Notes: generated from the letters alone by a model not told the origin. 64,000 bases of DNA from UA16 sp905478895 (GCA_943788495.1 CALSQO010000001.1:1426001-1490000); one strand, 5' to 3'. Shown: positions 9,301 to 19,136, counted from the first letter of the stretch. A program made the numbers and translations.

Positions 9301-12300
9301 AGGTCGTTTCAAAATCACCACTTTGACCCTCCAGCTCTACCCATTCGTTGCCCGCACAAAACGCCGTGTCGAGGCCGGCAAAAATGGTCGGTGGCGGCTG
9401 CACGGTCAACTGAAGGGTGTCGGCATTCGAACAACCTGTTGCGGAATCGAGGTAGAAATATTCCACTTGAAACGATCCCAAACCAAGATTCGCAGGATTC
9501 AATGCCCCACTCAAGTCAACTTCGCCTGAAGCCAAGCCCAAGCCGAAAAAACTTCCTGATCCGAATGCGTCCGTCAAGGGCATGCCCGACGGCAAAACCT
9601 CCTCAAAAGATTGATCACAGAGCCAACGATCTTCTCCGGCAAAAACATCAGGCAAGGCATTGATGACGACGCTCCAAGATGCATGACCCCCGCAGCCATT
9701 GGCATCCGTTGCGATCAAGTCAACTTCGAATACACCCGGTGCATCCCATACCAAATCCGCAACGCTATCGTTGGGCAAAAGCGTAGATGCTCCCGGGGAC
9801 GACCAATCCAATGCAGCAATGGGAAAAGCTGCATTCACTTGCACAGCTGCATGAATGGAATCGCCTGAACAGCCGTTACTGGGAATCGACCCCGTCACTT
9901 CTGGCAATGCATGGATGATCAAGCTCACCGAATCTGTCACGAGGCAAGAGGCTTCGCCAGAAGAATAGGTGTATCCAAACGCTCCTGAATTCAATTCAGT
10001 TGAATTTACGCTACCTGCAATGGAGTCCAAGAGTGCAGGTCCCGACCAAAAACCCGTCGAACCGATCGGAACGGGCAACTCCAAAAGAGCAGTTCCTTCG
10101 CACGCCACCACTTCCGAAGCCAAATTCAGTGCTTGCGGTGCCGCCACATCCAACGATGTGGTATCCGAAGCACTGCACCCAAACTCATCGACAAACCGAT
10201 AAATCAGCGGCCACGTTCCAACGCCAAAATCGCTTGGGAAAAACGTGTTATTGCCCAGTACTTGTGCGGCTTCAGGCAGCTCCCACGTGCCACCCGCTGG
10301 TGTCGCATCAGGAAAAGAAGTCGCTATTTCCTGGTCGCAAGTTTCAAATGATACGGCTGTCGAAACCACTGGACTGGCGCGAATGATATAGGCTGCATCG
10401 ACGTCTCCAGAGCAACCTGAAGCATCGGTGACTTGCAAGGTGACCGCCAAGGTATCTGCACCCGATAGAGGAGCGTGGACAAAAGATTCCTCTCCTTCCG
10501 TGAAGACTCCGGTGCCGCTCCAGGCTAATTCGTAGACATCGGATGTTGTCCCGCCCCAAGGCTGAGCGATAAGCGCTATGGTATCTCCAGGGCAATCGCT
10601 CGTTGCCAGGTAATCAACCGTCGCTGAAGGCAAGGGGCGAATTTCTATCCAAACGGTATCCTGCTGGGCACAACTCCCTTCACCCGCGTGAAACACAACG
10701 GGATGGACCCCTTCAGAAAGACCGGAAGTTTGGATCATAGGCGACAGTGAATCGACCACGCCGGTGCCCGACCACCAACCGCCCAAATTGGGGTAGAAAT
10801 TGTCCAGCGTTAGTATCGGCGTGCCCTGGCAAATGGAACGGTCAGGACCCGCTGCAATTGAATCCAGAGGAGTGATATCCACCATGATTGAATCGGCATT
10901 TGCACAGCCCACAGAATTTGTTGCCGTATAAGTCAACGAATGACTTCCTACACCGATCAATCCCGGATTGAACGTTCCCGATGAATCAACTACTCCTTCG
11001 CCCGACCAGACGCCCATTAATGGGTCAGCCATCGGTGCATCAACCTCTGCATTCTGGTCGCACAATTGCCATGCCTCGGGCAGGGTAATTTCAGGCAGTG
11101 CAATCGGCTCGATGAATACCGAACCAAGATCCGTGCACCCTTCATCATCGGTGATTTCCAGAAGAACGGAAGACAAGCCCTCATTCACATCAGCGATGAG
11201 ATAGGGTTCATTGGATGCCGTGAACTGCACGCCATCCGACCATTCGTAGCTGTATTCATTTCCTACGGCCAGCGTTCCGCCCCCGGTGAACACTTCAAAC
11301 CAAACGGTGTCTTGATCACACGCAATGCCCCCCTGTGTGGAGAGCAAAGCCACAGGATGTTCCAACACTGTCCAAACAACAGTGTCAGAAGTCGCACAAG
11401 AAGCCGTTCCAACCTCGTAAACAAAGACGCTCTCACCAACTTCCAAAGCACCACCATCCAACAAGCCTGCATAAGGGTCAATGAGGGCTGGTCCGGTCCA
11501 AATGCCAGATTCTACCTCCTCAAATCCAGTGAATTCCAACCAATCATTCGTCTCACAGACGGAGCTATCACGTCCTGCCTTGGCCAAAATCGGCTCATTG
11601 ATCTGCACAACGGCAGTGTCGAAAGCCTCACAGCCATTGGAATCGGTGTAATGGTACTCCAATTCGGCGATACCCGGGGTTAAATCACCGGGATTGAAGA
11701 AACCTTCAGATACAAACGGCCCCTCCCAAGTTCCTCCCACGGGTGACCCATCGGGAAGCAGCTCCATGAAATCTTGGTTGCAAACAGCAATACCATCAGG
11801 AGCTAACACCTGAGGCAGACCGGCTATGGTAAAGTCAAATTGAGCTGTCCCAGAGCAGCCTGCTGGCTGCAGCCAAGTTGGGAAGGGATCGAGTGCTACC
11901 GATGCGCTGACAGCATAGTCGCCGGGGACCAAACTCAAACCTGTGAGGTTCAAAGTGCCCCCTTCCGCTGAGGTGTCATTGAAAACCCATTGGGTACTCG
12001 TGACATTCCCCCAGGACTGAACCGCTGCCTCCATTTCCACAGGCGCACCTTCGCAGATAACATCATCCCCCGTTATGGAAATGCCTGGAACAAAATAAGA
12101 ATACACTTGGAAACCTCCGCTTGCTGAGCAACTCAACGTTTCGTAAACATTTGTGCCTTCGACGCCTCCAATGATCGAATTTTGCATTTCGTACACCGCA
12201 ATGGAGTCGCCAATCATCCCTCCACTTAAAGGGGTCGCCGATGAGCTCCATGTATATGTTTCAGCACCAGATGCGTTCATTTGAACCGATGCGCCCTGGC

Positions 12301-12988
12301 AAATCCAATCGTAGTCTGAATCGACGGTCACCTGCGGCAATGCCCGAACTTGGACAAAACTAGTATCGCTGCTCGTTCCGCAGCTGTTCTGGGCCCATGC
12401 AATGATTTCCTTTTCACCCTCCTCCTCAAATGGCAGGTTCAATGGCGCCGGAAAAGACGAAAACGTGCTATCTCCATCGATGATCCAAGCAAAATTAGAT
12501 AGGGACGTATTGCCTGGATTGACATAAACCAGGGATTCCCAAATGTCATAGGCGCAAATCTCACCTCCATCGGAAGAGTTGACCGCAGGTGCCCCTGCTG
12601 CATTGGCATAAGTGGTTGACGAGACTACTGTGCATTCACCAAAACCCAAGGCAGCTATTGTCAATTCTATTTGGTACGTGACAGGCTCCAATAAGCGAAT
12701 GGATGGCGATTCATCCGAGGCTATACTCCCGGGGTTCCACTCAAAATCTCCGCCCAGTATTTCCCAATGGTAGGTGAAGTCGCCACAACTCGGAATGGGC
12801 GCATCACTCGACAGGGTAGCTATTACCGGAGCACACAGGCCGTCGGAATTTACTGCAACCTCAAATGACTCCAATGCATCAATGGCCTCACAAGGCATGT
12901 CACAGTCTTGTGCGTTGGCGCGATTGTACGGGTGTAAAATCGCCAACGCACAAAGCCAAATCAAGCCCTTTATTGGGAGGGTCTTCAT
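6359..12988 (-). CDS. Giant PKD/Ig-like repeat cell-surface protein with T9SS type-B sorting domain
   Basis: About 2,209 residues. It starts with a Sec signal peptide (MKTLPIKGLIWLCALAIL, ending ANAQ). The N-terminal two thirds are Ig-like repeats built on a recurring pattern (GGTWxGxG, FNPxxxGxG, GCxxxDT), which appears more than ten times with paired cysteines. The last third has PKD-type repeats with FGDG or FGNG signatures. It ends with a T9SS type-B/gliding C-terminal domain that starts at VYVPNAFTP and includes YNRYGQKVWET. Proteins of this build (SprB-like adhesins) are exported through type IX secretion and displayed on the surface. The function as an adhesin is inferred. ATG 12988 is preferred to the upstream ATGs at 13015-13018 because it gives a compact signal peptide. 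The gene is divergent from another T9SS cargo gene. Confidence 0.85.
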   Translation of the reverse strand: MKTLPIKGLIWLCALAILHPYNRANAQDCDMPCEAIDALESFEVAVNSDGLCAPVIATLSSDAPIPSCGDFTYHWEILGGDFEWNPGSIASDESPSIRLLEPVTYQIELTIAALGFGECTVVSSTTYANAAGAPAVNSSDGGEICAYDIWESLVYVNPGNTSLSNFAWIIDGDSTFSSFPAPLNLPFEEEGEKEIIAWAQNSCGTSSDTSFVQVRALPQVTVDSDYDWICQGASVQMNASGAETYTWSSSATPLSGGMIGDSIAVYEMQNSIIGGVEGTNVYETLSCSASGGFQVYSYFVPGISITGDDVICEGAPVEMEAAVQSWGNVTSTQWVFNDTSAEGGTLNLTGLSLVPGDYAVSASVALDPFPTWLQPAGCSGTAQFDFTIAGLPQVLAPDGIAVCNQDFMELLPDGSPVGGTWEGPFVSEGFFNPGDLTPGIAELEYHYTDSNGCEAFDTAVVQINEPILAKAGRDSSVCETNDWLEFTGFEEVESGIWTGPALIDPYAGLLDGGALEVGESVFVYEVGTASCATSDTVVWTVLEHPVALLSTQGGIACDQDTVWFEVFTGGGTLAVGNEYSYEWSDGVQFTASNEPYLIADVNEGLSSVLLEITDDEGCTDLGSVFIEPIALPEITLPEAWQLCDQNAEVDAPMADPLMGVWSGEGVVDSSGTFNPGLIGVGSHSLTYTATNSVGCANADSIMVDITPLDSIAAGPDRSICQGTPILTLDNFYPNLGGWWSGTGVVDSLSPMIQTSGLSEGVHPVVFHAGEGSCAQQDTVWIEIRPLPSATVDYLATSDCPGDTIALIAQPWGGTTSDVYELAWSGTGVFTEGEESFVHAPLSGADTLAVTLQVTDASGCSGDVDAAYIIRASPVVSTAVSFETCDQEIATSFPDATPAGGTWELPEAAQVLGNNTFFPSDFGVGTWPLIYRFVDEFGCSASDTTSLDVAAPQALNLASEVVACEGTALLELPVPIGSTGFWSGPALLDSIAGSVNSTELNSGAFGYTYSSGEASCLVTDSVSLIIHALPEVTGSIPSNGCSGDSIHAAVQVNAAFPIAALDWSSPGASTLLPNDSVADLVWDAPGVFEVDLIATDANGCGGHASWSVVINALPDVFAGEDRWLCDQSFEEVLPSGMPLTDAFGSGSFFGLGLASGEVDLSGALNPANLGLGSFQVEYFYLDSATGCSNADTLQLTVQPPPTIFAGLDTAFCAGNEWVELEGQSGDFETTWSGVGPLEQAALIDASAGVVELAALAPGTYTFELSGGQNSCFVSDQRILEVLDLPVIAMAMESAFCLGDADQTLPLATPIGGTWSGTGILDTEVGIFDTQIGAGDWVVAYEVEDSLTGCLNSENHTVHMRDLPESAFPFIDEQCIGQAFITNSIAAGMESYAWWLADSLISTTSAVSVLFEEAGVLELSLTVVNEWGCANTAQQNVQWFAPPIAAFTLSENAGCVPLNIGIDHAATGMVDAVQWSLDGMELVLDAGDSLVFEQPSGSQGFTLEMEVYNHCGSNTAQDVIEVNATPVVQLLDSPGTVCSPFLAEFDFTTEGQVETLTWEFGNGEQATGFTPVWPTFEVTDESGLFSVALTASNECGSSADSAAVLVESSLVEAQFDLDFAVGCLPLDVKATDLSVGGDARVLDFGDGAIAFDSVATHTFSEAGNFEVLLAVSNACAVDSFALDVTVHPAFALELSSSNGSACVGDSMLFDLETSGLLSTAQIEWTSDAGNEAAPAPAIIQWTMPGDQVIFAQGADANGCVGYDTLAVAVHIPLAINAAPSITSGCSPLEVAMDNQTIGAGEWSWTVDNGPQQSDAFAPSFSLLHAGAEATDLLIEVEVLNEWGCASAQSFSIEVWPAPSAAFQLTDTVICGVPAAINPIVDAVDGLQLAWFIDSALVAATGDAVLEISTSGDHSITLLSENEFGCQSFALDSVEVLELPELALSASPLMGCAPHLLEIDYSTEGAVEWLLEIHLDSTRVFMSDEVTSEVNLEWPGTYDVQLSGVSDRGCTSVLPLGDSVVVLPRPAVGFYADPYAGTFDAPDPLNSSWIFENTSDNGQAIWDFGDGELSSEWNANHTYDGAGTYQVILMVMNEHGCAEEFTMFVEVLENLEVYVPNAFTPPMQGYADGINDGWKPVLSNPSLVDRYDLVVYNRYGQKVWETQDPEMHWVGEARIDGAYFAPGGIYTWVLQIDSRTFPESSRQWKGQVNLLR

Positions 12989-13136
12989 GGCATCTCGCTT
13001 CGGATAGATAGACATCATACCCCCTTACGCAGGAAAGAACGAAAACGTTTCGAAATCGGACGATCAATGAGCCGGCAGACTTCATTCCCTTTGCAGCAAA
13101 AAAGAACTTAAATTTAGAACATCATTCTAGGAGAAC

Positions 13137-15956
13137 ATGAAATCATTTCCAAATATCTCGCTCATAGGGATCACGCTCTTGCTCTCTTTCTCATTGGGCA
13201 ACTCAGCTATTGGTCAAACTCCCGTCGTTTTTGAATACACCGGAGAAGTCGAAACATACGTTGTCCCCAGCTGCGTCGCCCAAATTGAGGTGATACTGCA
13301 AGGAGCAGAAGGAGGAGGTCCAAATGGAGGAAACGGATCCACCGTTTCAGGAATCATTGATGTCGTTGAAGGCCAAGTTTTGGAAATCCGAGTTGGCGGC
13401 GAAGGTGGTTGTCCAGGTGCTGGATTCAATGGAGGTGGCAGTGGAGGCTCAGCGAACAACAATTCCAATGCAGGTTGCGGTGGTGGCGGCGCCTCGGACG
13501 TTCGTTCCGCCCCCTATCAAATGGACGATCGCATCGCATCGGCGGCTGGAGGAGGAGGAATGGGAGGAGGAAACACAGATGCCGAAGCTGGGGTTTCGGG
13601 TTGCGCCAGCGGAGGAGATGGAGACAGTCCTTTTGGACAGGGAGGTGGCGGAGCCACAACCAATAACGGAGGAGCCGGAGGTCCGCCGTGGATCGGTTCA
13701 GGCAACAATGGAACCCCCGGAAGTTTGGGCAATGGGGGCAACGGAGCGATCGATCCATGCTACAATGTCGGTCCCGGCGGCGGCGGCGGCGGCGGAAAAT
13801 ACGGCGGCGGCGGCGGCGGAAGCGATTGCTTCGCCTCTGGTACCCTTGGTGGCGGCGGTGGCGGCGGCGGTTCGAGTTTGACTCCCACTGGATTCACTTG
13901 CACCGGAGGGAACACTTCTGGTAACGGAAGCATCACCATTGTGCCTCTGGGCGGGATTGGAATGACCATTGAACCGCTCAACCCACAGTATTGCGAGGGA
14001 GACTCCTTGTTTTTAAACTTGGCTGGAGCGGACAATTACGAGTGGCTCGAAGCCGATGGACTGAGTACATTGGAAGGCCCAGACGTTTGGGTCAGCCCCG
14101 ATACGACCACGATTTATAGCGTCATTGCGTCAAATGAAGAATGCCTCGATACCGTTGAGGTTACAGTCACCGTGGTCCCCTACCCTGTATTGACCGTTGA
14201 CCCCGTTTATGCCACATCGTGCAACGAGCCCATTCAATTGTTCGCTACCGGCGCCTTTCAACTGGCGTGGACCCCGGTAGAAACGCTGAGCAATGGCTTC
14301 GGCCCATTCACCACGGCAACCCCAACCGAAACGACTACCTACACCGTCACCGGGACAAATCAAGGGTGCAGCAGCACTGAAACCATCACCATTGCCTACC
14401 AATTGGAGGTTGAATCCACCGAATACTTTTGTGAGGGAGGAAGCTACTCTTTGCCGGATGGAACAGACGTGGAAGAAGAAGGCACCTACATCGCGAATTA
14501 TGTTTCGACTGAAGGCTGCGATAGCATCGTAACAGTCAATCTCATTGAGCAGTCTACCTATGATTTTCAAATGCCCGTTCAACTCTGTGCCGGCGAGACC
14601 TTTACGTTGCCCGACGGCACCATTATCAATGAGCCGGGGACGTATCCGGTAATCATGGAAACGGCATTGGCACAATGCGACAGTGCCATCACCACTGTAG
14701 TGGCCATATTGCAACCTTTCGAAACACAGACCACGCTCGCCCTATGCGAAGGCGAACCCGTTGAACTTGGAGATGGCACAATCATCACAGAGGAAGGCGT
14801 GTACGTGACCGTTTTGACCTCCTTAACCAATGGGTGTGACAGCACGGTCACATCAAATGTCATCTACCAACCCAATTATGACGTGGCTGTGAGCTTGGAA
14901 GAATGCGACGATGGTTCGTACCTGTTTCCCGATGGCACATTGCCCACAACCTCGGGGGTTTTTGACTTTGAACTCCAAACCCTTTTGGGATGCGATAGCA
15001 GTGTAACCATTGATCTCACGCTAAACCCGGCTTATACCATCAACTATACAGATGAATCCTGTGCTGGTGAGGGGTACCAATTGCCTGACGGCTCCAGCGC
15101 TGACGCAACCGGTCTCTACACATCAAATCTCACCTCTTCCTTGGGCTGTGACAGCATCATTACAGTCAATTTAGTCGTCAACCCACTGCCCGAGGTTTTG
15201 AGCGGAGCGAATGAAAGCTACTGTCCCTATGACGGCGACATCGTACTTTTTCCTTCGCCCGAAGGCGGCGAACTTACCGGAGATTTATTGGATGGCAACA
15301 CCCTGATTCACGAGGGTGCTGAACCCGGCGATTATCTCGTGAGCTACACGATTACAGATGAAAATGGATGCTCCAACACAGATGCTGTAAATTACACCTT
15401 GGCAGCCCCCATTTCCCCGTCATTCACGTTCGAAATGATTTGCAACGAATTGGCCCTGGTCAGCACAACAAACGACCCCAATGAAAGCTTTGATTACGCG
15501 TGGTATTTGAACGATGAGCTGGTCGCACTCTTTGCAGAGTCCATCTATTTCTTTGATCAAACCGGCACTTTCCAATTGGGCCTCACCACCACCGACGAAT
15601 ATGGCTGCAGCTACAATCAAACCGATGAAGTGCAGCTCCAAAATGCCCTTGATCTCTCCGGCTTTTTTGTACCGAATGTCATTTCACCCAACGGAGACGA
15701 TTACAATCAAAAATTCATCATTCCGAGTGCCGTCTCTTCCTGCCTAAATTACACGGTTACTATTTTCAATCGATGGGGACAATTGGTGTATACAATGACC
15801 CCTCAAAGCGCTGCATTTCAGGGCCTGGATGAAAATGGCAATGAACTACCGGAAGGATCATATTTCTACATCATGGAGATTTTGGAATATCCCTGTGCTG
15901 AGACTCCTGACCTGCAAGAGTTCTGCACTGGAACCATCGCCATTTTCAGAAACTAA
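13137..15956 (+). CDS. Glycine-rich surface protein with Cys repeats and T9SS type-B sorting domain
   Basis: 939 residues with a Sec signal (LLLSFSLGNSAIGQ). Residues ~25-275 form a glycine-rich beta domain with long Gly runs, including two stretches encoded by GGC repeats near 13775-13870. Next come five tandem repeats of about 45 residues (about 14,428-15,180), each with the pattern CxGExxxLPDGT, then GxYxxxL, then GCDSxxTxxL. The C-terminus is a T9SS type-B domain (FFVPNVISPNGDDYNQKF, then IFNRWGQLVYTM). It is predicted to be secreted and surface-anchored or released. The ATG is preceded by an AGGAGA ribosome-binding-like sequence, and TTTG-N15-TAAATTTA upstream may be the promoter. Exact role unknown. 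Confidence 0.82.
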   Translation: MKSFPNISLIGITLLLSFSLGNSAIGQTPVVFEYTGEVETYVVPSCVAQIEVILQGAEGGGPNGGNGSTVSGIIDVVEGQVLEIRVGGEGGCPGAGFNGGGSGGSANNNSNAGCGGGGASDVRSAPYQMDDRIASAAGGGGMGGGNTDAEAGVSGCASGGDGDSPFGQGGGGATTNNGGAGGPPWIGSGNNGTPGSLGNGGNGAIDPCYNVGPGGGGGGGKYGGGGGGSDCFASGTLGGGGGGGGSSLTPTGFTCTGGNTSGNGSITIVPLGGIGMTIEPLNPQYCEGDSLFLNLAGADNYEWLEADGLSTLEGPDVWVSPDTTTIYSVIASNEECLDTVEVTVTVVPYPVLTVDPVYATSCNEPIQLFATGAFQLAWTPVETLSNGFGPFTTATPTETTTYTVTGTNQGCSSTETITIAYQLEVESTEYFCEGGSYSLPDGTDVEEEGTYIANYVSTEGCDSIVTVNLIEQSTYDFQMPVQLCAGETFTLPDGTIINEPGTYPVIMETALAQCDSAITTVVAILQPFETQTTLALCEGEPVELGDGTIITEEGVYVTVLTSLTNGCDSTVTSNVIYQPNYDVAVSLEECDDGSYLFPDGTLPTTSGVFDFELQTLLGCDSSVTIDLTLNPAYTINYTDESCAGEGYQLPDGSSADATGLYTSNLTSSLGCDSIITVNLVVNPLPEVLSGANESYCPYDGDIVLFPSPEGGELTGDLLDGNTLIHEGAEPGDYLVSYTITDENGCSNTDAVNYTLAAPISPSFTFEMICNELALVSTTNDPNESFDYAWYLNDELVALFAESIYFFDQTGTFQLGLTTTDEYGCSYNQTDEVQLQNALDLSGFFVPNVISPNGDDYNQKFIIPSAVSSCLNYTVTIFNRWGQLVYTMTPQSAAFQGLDENGNELPEGSYFYIMEILEYPCAETPDLQEFCTGTIAIFRN

Positions 15957-15973
15957 AAACCAGCAACATTCCT

Positions 15974-16342
15974 ATGAATCAGCCTTGCCCGACACCAATC
16001 CTTCGCTCGATGAATCTCATTTTCATGCTCATTCTATCACAACTGAGCATCGCACAAAACAATGAAGCCATCACCTTAGGGTTTTCTTCTGAGTCTACTG
16101 AAGTTTTGGCTGAGTCCGTGAGCGAAATGATCGCACTCGTGGCTCCGGGAATGGAAAACAATTCCGAACTCAATGCACTGATGCTTGATCGCATCCAAAA
16201 GCTAAAGCAGCAGACAAAAGATGCCAACCTAGAAGCCTCGGAGGTACAATTGTGGCGCAAAAAATTTGACCTCACAGAAGAACAAGTGCACTCATTGGAT
16301 CGGATTTCGCAGCGGTTCTCACTCCTATCTCCTGAAAATTAG
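15974..16342 (+). CDS. Small exported protein of unknown function
   Basis: 122 residues, 17 nt after the glycine-rich T9SS protein and so probably in its operon. A signal peptide (MNLIFMLILSQLSIAQ) begins at Met-13, so the internal ATG at 16010 is an equally good start. The mature part is helical and charged (LDRIQKLKQQTKDANLE), without cysteines or known motifs. It could be a periplasmic chaperone or partner of the cargo gene upstream, but this is a guess from position. Confidence 0.55.
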   Translation: MNQPCPTPILRSMNLIFMLILSQLSIAQNNEAITLGFSSESTEVLAESVSEMIALVAPGMENNSELNALMLDRIQKLKQQTKDANLEASEVQLWRKKFDLTEEQVHSLDRISQRFSLLSPEN

Positions 16343-16439
16343 TCGATGAATCGTACCGCTCTTCTACTACGCTCACAAAATCTTGGCATCCGCCGACACA
16401 TTGTCACGTAAAATCACGTGATTTCATCATTCCCAACGG

Positions 16440-16447
16440 TATTTTTA
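16440..16447 (+). promoter_or_regulatory. Candidate -7 promoter element TATTTTTA
   Basis: Matches TAnnTTTG in seven of eight positions and lies only 6 nt before the ATG at 16454. It is one of several genes in this window with a -7 box directly in front of the start codon. It supports ATG 16454 over the earlier GTG at 16418. Confidence 0.35.
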
Positions 16448-16453
16448 TCGCGA

Positions 16454-17632
16454 ATGCAGTTAACTACGTATCAAAATTTGCAACTCAGGGATGCCATTGA
16501 ACTAAAATTTGATGGACCGGTAAGAAACCAGGTAGACTGTCAATCTTTATCCGCTTTCATCGAAGCTTCAAAGAACAAAAAAGTAAGCAGTCATACCCTG
16601 CGACGCTTTTTTAAAATTGTGCAATGGGATGGTGAGTTTCGTGCAAAAACATTGGATATTCTTGCTGAGTTCGCAGGTTATAGCAACATCTCCGCTTTCA
16701 TCGTTGAATTGCGCTCGCAGGCGAACATCAGCCAATTCATGAAAAGAAACGAGAATGAAGATTCAGACGTTTACTTTTATGATCAACTGATCCAAAATGC
16801 ACCCAGCATTGACGCCATCATGGTCGTAGCAACAAACATCAGAAAGGCACTCTTGCAGAAGGATGTGGAAACGGCTCTAAACTTTTTACGCATTCTTTCC
16901 CCCCTGATTGACAACCCACAAAAGCATTACAATGCGTTGCTGCTGTTCGCTCAATTTGTCGCTCCGACATTCTATGAAATAGACGATGAGAATATCATCA
17001 AACAGCTCATCAAGGAAACGCCCTATTCGCAATTGGTACTGAGTAATTTTGTTCCAATCCTTGAAATTGAAAAAGGGTACGGGCTGCACATTAAATTGAT
17101 GTTGCGTTACTCTCCAGACCCTGAGCAACAAGCCTTTGGAAATTCGCTTCTTGCAGCGCAGGCATGGCGATCTGGGAACGTTGAAGCCGCAAGGGAACTC
17201 ACTATACTAGCGATCAATAGCAGCAAAAAATTCAACCCAATCCCTCCGATATTGAAGGGACGCCTTGATTTTCTGCACCACATTCATCAAAACGGACTCG
17301 AAACCGAATTCAAGCCCTCTGCCCTATCTGCACCAAAATATCAGGAGATCTTCTATTTCAAAGCGATTGCCTCGGAGTTGGTGCTGCTAAAACAAAAAAA
17401 ATGGTGCGAACGACTGTACGGTCAAATCAAACTTGGAGCCGTTGCAGCCAATAATTGGATCGAACAAAGCATTATCAACATACTCGAAATAGCCGCCTTC
17501 TATGGCAACTATGAGGGGCTATCACCTGAACAGATTCAAGAACAACTTAACGAGAAGAAAGCGCTTATCTGGCCCAAAGATCATCGCCCAATCGCCCACG
17601 CAATGATAAAAGTTGTCGAAGCTGAATTGTGA
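16454..17632 (+). CDS. Protein of unknown function, helical, cytoplasmic
   Basis: About 392 residues with no signal peptide or membrane segment. The first 80 residues (QLRDAIELKFDGPVRNQVDC, then VSSHTLRRFFKI, then LDILAEFAGY) look like a helical DNA-binding-like or adaptor module. The remainder is made of helix pairs reminiscent of TPR-type solenoids (LLAAQAWRSGNVEAARELT). I recognise no family. The ATG at 16454 is favoured because the preceding 36 nt hold a promoter-like box. It is convergent with the PH-domain pair to its right. Confidence 0.5.
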   Translation: MQLTTYQNLQLRDAIELKFDGPVRNQVDCQSLSAFIEASKNKKVSSHTLRRFFKIVQWDGEFRAKTLDILAEFAGYSNISAFIVELRSQANISQFMKRNENEDSDVYFYDQLIQNAPSIDAIMVVATNIRKALLQKDVETALNFLRILSPLIDNPQKHYNALLLFAQFVAPTFYEIDDENIIKQLIKETPYSQLVLSNFVPILEIEKGYGLHIKLMLRYSPDPEQQAFGNSLLAAQAWRSGNVEAARELTILAINSSKKFNPIPPILKGRLDFLHHIHQNGLETEFKPSALSAPKYQEIFYFKAIASELVLLKQKKWCERLYGQIKLGAVAANNWIEQSIINILEIAAFYGNYEGLSPEQIQEQLNEKKALIWPKDHRPIAHAMIKVVEAEL

Positions 17633-17648
17633 TAAACCCGCTCGAAGA

Positions 17649-19136
17649 TTACATCCAATCAGACTCGCTTTGCTCAATTATCGCCAATGACCAATCATAA
17701 AGTTGCCGAGCAGCAGCCTCATTGAGGTATTTGAAAGTGCGATTCCCTGCTGCAGTCGCAAGGGTAATATGAGCCACGCCCCTTCTTCGCATAATCGTAT
17801 TTTGATTAAAAACCACTCGCTGAAGTTGGTGAAAAGTGAACATGGATCGCTTTTTTCGTATCCAACCAGAATGAATCATGCAGGTGTCAGGAGTCACCGA
17901 CATCCAATGGCTCTCATAGACCTTTCGAGCTGAAATAAATGCCCAAGGAAGCACCGTCGCAATGATGAGAATTTTACCCAAATAGGAGTCAACGGTGAAT
18001 GTGAGAGCTGCGGCTGTCAAGATTCGAAAGAACAAAGTCCGATACAATAAGAAGCGCGAGGGTTTGAAAATAATTTTTGATGGAGACGTCATCCAAGACG
18101 GAAAGATTTCAGCAACTAGCCCATTCGATGCCATTTCTGAAATACCCGGAATGGCCATTGACAAATCCTTGCCTGATTGATTCGACTCTTGCGCAGATGC
18201 TTGAAAAATACGAAGCGTTTCAATCCCCAAAAGTCGTCGAGCTACATTGCTCCTCCACTCCAAAATCTGGACTTTAGACAGTGGAATGCGGTATTCAAAT
18301 CGCTTCAACAACCCCCCACGCAAGCTTACTTCCTGCTGATTCAAATTGGCCTGGAGGTTGTAATACTTCAATACCGCCCCCAAAAGAGAGAGAACAAAGG
18401 AAAAAATCAAAAAGGCAAAGACGCCTACAGGAATGAATAAAAACCAACTCCACTTTAACACCATCCAAACGACGTCTGGCAATGATGCGAGCCAAGCATC
18501 TATCCACGCTTCAAAAGGTTCATACAAAGCGACAATTGCCCCAAAAGCAATGAACCCAATTCTCAAATGATTTTGCGTCAAACCGACTTTCAACAACTCT
18601 TTGGGAGTGAGATGGACCAATGATTTGGAGGGCTCCTCCGCGAATTCGATCGGAGAGACATTGGCCGAACGCGCTGCCATGATGCCGTCGCGTAACATTT
18701 TTGCCTCCGAGAGTTTCAACGCTTGCAAATCCACTTCGGAACCATTCGTGCCAGCCGTGTCAATTTTGAGTCCTGTGAGTCCGATTAAACGCTGCCAAGG
18801 AGCCTGCTCCATGTGCAATGCCTGGATACGCTCGAAGGGAATATTAATGGTTTCTCTTTCAATCAAGCCCTTCTGAATGGTCATCGACTTATCATCAACA
18901 TGAAAACGAAATCGCCAATACTCGACAAGCGCCGCAATGATTACGAAAGCAAAAACGGCCATCGCAATAAACTCGCCGTAGCTCCTTATTTCATCCGAGA
19001 GGGCGAAGCCGGCCAACAAGGGGAAAAATGAACGAACAAGAAGGTACAGGTTCTTGGAGAAGTAGCGGATGACACCTAGAAAATGTTGGCGTTTTGGCGC
19101 ACCAAAGGCCTCAAGCATCGATTCAATTGCCGCCAT
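17649..19136 (-). CDS. Membrane protein with bacterial PH (bPH2/DUF304) domains, YdbT-like
   Basis: About 495 residues. Transmembrane hairpins alternate with bPH2 domains, with recognisable repeats around FRFHVDDKSMTIQKGLIERE, LQANLNQQEVSLRGGLLKRF and SVTPDTCMIHSGWIRKKRS, giving three PH-like modules. The YdbS/YdbT family is widespread and its biochemical role is poorly known. The start ATGGCGGCAATTGA overlaps the last 14 nt of the upstream partner gene, so translation is likely coupled and the two products probably form a complex. Earlier in-frame ATGs (19142, 19169) would deepen the overlap. Confidence 0.75.
   Translation of the reverse strand: MAAIESMLEAFGAPKRQHFLGVIRYFSKNLYLLVRSFFPLLAGFALSDEIRSYGEFIAMAVFAFVIIAALVEYWRFRFHVDDKSMTIQKGLIERETINIPFERIQALHMEQAPWQRLIGLTGLKIDTAGTNGSEVDLQALKLSEAKMLRDGIMAARSANVSPIEFAEEPSKSLVHLTPKELLKVGLTQNHLRIGFIAFGAIVALYEPFEAWIDAWLASLPDVVWMVLKWSWFLFIPVGVFAFLIFSFVLSLLGAVLKYYNLQANLNQQEVSLRGGLLKRFEYRIPLSKVQILEWRSNVARRLLGIETLRIFQASAQESNQSGKDLSMAIPGISEMASNGLVAEIFPSWMTSPSKIIFKPSRFLLYRTLFFRILTAAALTFTVDSYLGKILIIATVLPWAFISARKVYESHWMSVTPDTCMIHSGWIRKKRSMFTFHQLQRVVFNQNTIMRRRGVAHITLATAAGNRTFKYLNEAAARQLYDWSLAIIEQSESDWM

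Noticed and set aside
13409..14035. Several antisense and alternate-frame ORFs rich in Arg, Pro or Ala in the glycine-rich gene
   Set aside because: They come from GGC/GGA repeat DNA, which is open in many frames.
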